Assembly: GCA_934667465.1 (NCBI GenBank)
Contig: CAKUMG010000303.1
Span: 1 to 6,857, forward strand
Reading direction: 5' to 3'
Source: an uncultured Actinoplanes sp.
Lineage (GTDB): Bacteria > Actinomycetota > Actinomycetes > Mycobacteriales > Micromonosporaceae
DNA length: 6,857 nucleotides
How positions within the stretch are numbered: position 1 is the first letter of the stretch; each line of letters starts with the position of its first letter. This document shows positions 5,691 to 6,857 of the stretch, in pieces. The position numbers were made by a program, and so were the translations under genes. The notes under the pieces were generated by a model, which made no database searches, was not told the DNA's origin, and was given only the letters and a program-made list of their open reading frames with translations.

Positions 5691-6857
5691 AGGCGGCGGG
5701 CAGGAGGCGGCCCAGCTTGCGGTATTCGCGCTGGGCCGCCGCGATCAGGTGGGCCATCGTGACGGGGGTGTCGTCGGCGGCCGCGAGGTAGCCGGCGGTG
5801 ACGGCGCAGGCGCGGATGGCGCCGCCGGACAGTTCGAAGACGCGGGCGCAGCGGTCGAGGTCCAGGCCGGCGGCGCGGGGCAGGTCGCGGCCCAGGCAGT
5901 GGTCCCAGAGCGCGCGCCGCTGGTGCTCGTCGGGGACCGGGAAGTCGACGATGACGTCGAGGCGGCGGATGAAGGCCTCGTCCAGGTTGGCGCGCAGGTT
6001 GGTGGTGAGGATCGCCACGCCGTCGAAGGACTCCATGCGCTGCAGCAGATAGGCGCTCTCCATGTTGGCGTAGCGGTCGTGGGCGTCGCTGACCTCGGAG
6101 CGCTTGCCGAAGATGGCGTCGGCCTCGTCGAACAGCAGCACGCCGTTGACGCCGGCGGCCTCGGTGAAGATGCGCTCGAGGTTCTTCTCGGTCTGGCCGA
6201 CGTATTTGTCGACCACGGTGGACAGGTCGACGACGTAGAGGTCCAGGCCGAGGTCGGCGGCCACCACCTCGGCCGACATGGTCTTGCCGGTGCCGGAGTC
6301 GCCCGCGAACAGGGCCGTCACGCCGCGCCCGCGCCCGCCGCCGGGTCGCAGCCGCCAGCGGCCCAGCACCTGCTCGCGGTGGCGGACCCGGGCGGCCAGG
6401 TCGTGCAGTTGCGTCGCGGGGTCCTCCGGCAGGACGAGATCGTCCCAGCCCACGGCGGGTTCGACCCGGCGCGCCAGCTGTTCGAGACCGGCGGCATTCT
6501 GCGTACGCACTCCCGCGCGCACCTGATCGGCGGTCACCGCCCCGGTCCCGGCCACCAGCGCCAGGTGCCCGGAGGTCGCCGCGGCGCGCCGCAGTTGCGG
6601 GGCGGTCAGCGTGTACGGCGCCAGCTCGCGCCCGAGGTCGACCCCGCCCGCCACCGGGGTCACCGACGCCGTGGCCCACAGCCGTTCCCGCTGCCCGGCG
6701 TCGATCGGCGGGGCGCTCGCCAGCACCGGGGCCGCCGCCGCCCACCACGGGTCCCAGCGGGAGCGCCCGGACAGCAGCACCGGCACCGGCGCCTCGACCA
6801 GGGCGCGCAGCGGGCCGAGCCGGGCCGGGTCGAGCGGCCCGGCGACCAGGCCCGCCC
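5689..6857 (-). CDS. AAA+ ATPase of a contractile injection system, 5'-truncated by the window edge
   Basis: Probable ATP-dependent remodeller of the injection-system locus (the role played by Afp15-type ATPases), acting in the cytoplasm. Numbering from an in-frame GTG at 6786, the sequence shows Walker A GDSGTGKT (162-169), Walker B VLLFDEAD (216-223), a sensor-1-like TTN (261-263), a likely arginine finger in FIRRLD (273-277) and a GGAIRA segment (321-326) at the sensor-2 position. The roughly 150 residues ahead of Walker A are Ala/Arg/Leu-rich and look like the helical or winged-helix N-terminal region common in this group. The frame stays open from 6786 to the window edge and still reads as plausible protein (AGPLDPARLGPLRALVEAP), so the GTG is probably internal and the real start lies outside. 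The stop TGA at 5689-5691 directly abuts the ribosome binding site of the next gene, implying an operon. The AAA+ assignment is secure; its exact job (assembly, disassembly or cargo loading) is inference. Confidence 0.93.
   Translation of the reverse strand, partial: AGLVAGPLDPARLGPLRALVEAPVPVLLSGRSRWDPWWAAAAPVLASAPPIDAGQRERLWATASVTPVAGGVDLGRELAPYTLTAPQLRRAAATSGHLALVAGTGAVTADQVRAGVRTQNAAGLEQLARRVEPAVGWDDLVLPEDPATQLHDLAARVRHREQVLGRWRLRPGGGRGRGVTALFAGDSGTGKTMSAEVVAADLGLDLYVVDLSTVVDKYVGQTEKNLERIFTEAAGVNGVLLFDEADAIFGKRSEVSDAHDRYANMESAYLLQRMESFDGVAILTTNLRANLDEAFIRRLDVIVDFPVPDEHQRRALWDHCLGRDLPRAAGLDLDRCARVFELSGGAIRACAVTAGYLAAADDTPVTMAHLIAAAQREYRKLGRLLPAA

Noticed and set aside
5678..6748. Open frame continuing upstream of the DUF4157 gene through the whole ATPase region
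   Set aside because: Its translation is an Arg/Gly/Pro-rich shadow without domains, it overlaps a clear AAA+ gene in another frame, and a good ribosome binding site stands before GTG 5677.
1..6857. CRISPR array, tRNA or rRNA genes, insertion sequence ends or transposase
   Set aside because: No spaced direct repeats, cloverleaf-like sequence, terminal inverted repeats or transposase motifs were seen; nearly all of the window is accounted for by the minus-strand genes.

Overview
The window is very GC-rich, with third codon positions almost all G or C, GTG starts and few TTA codons. This points to an actinomycete; genus cannot be fixed from the sequence. All convincing genes lie on the minus strand and form part of one locus for a contractile injection system of the extracellular/phage-tail-like (eCIS) type, of the kind known from Streptomyces and relatives. 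The window is an internal slice: a gene runs off each edge.

Read in the direction of transcription (from high to low coordinates): (1) an AAA+ ATPase, 5' end outside the window (5689-6857); (2) a 739-residue protein with an eCIS-core/DUF4157 domain, an intact HExxH motif and a large unrecognised C-terminal half, the best candidate for delivered cargo (3458-5677); (3) a 109-bp gap, the only sizeable intergenic space; (4) the contractile sheath (1798-3348); (5) the inner tube (1334-1780); (6) a 150-residue tail-assembly/baseplate-type protein with a CPNC motif (885-1337); (7) a 53-residue DUF6760-like protein that has no ATG, GTG or TTG start and apparently begins at ATA (727-888); (8) an Ala/Pro/Ser-rich protein with an 18-bp tandem repeat, 3' end outside the window (1-722).

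Genes 4 to 8 are packed with gaps of 17, -4, -4 and 4 bp, so they almost certainly share one transcript and are partly translationally coupled. The ATPase and the cargo candidate are separated by only 11 bp, with the ribosome binding site of the second directly abutting the stop of the first. The model is that tube and sheath polymerise on a baseplate encoded further downstream, the small proteins assist assembly, the ATPase serves assembly or recycling, and the DUF4157 protein is loaded or otherwise handled by the particle. The least understood parts are the C-terminal half of the DUF4157 protein, the start of the 53-residue gene and the repeat-bearing protein. The many long open frames on the plus strand, and the frame running open upstream of the cargo gene, are shadows caused by high GC.
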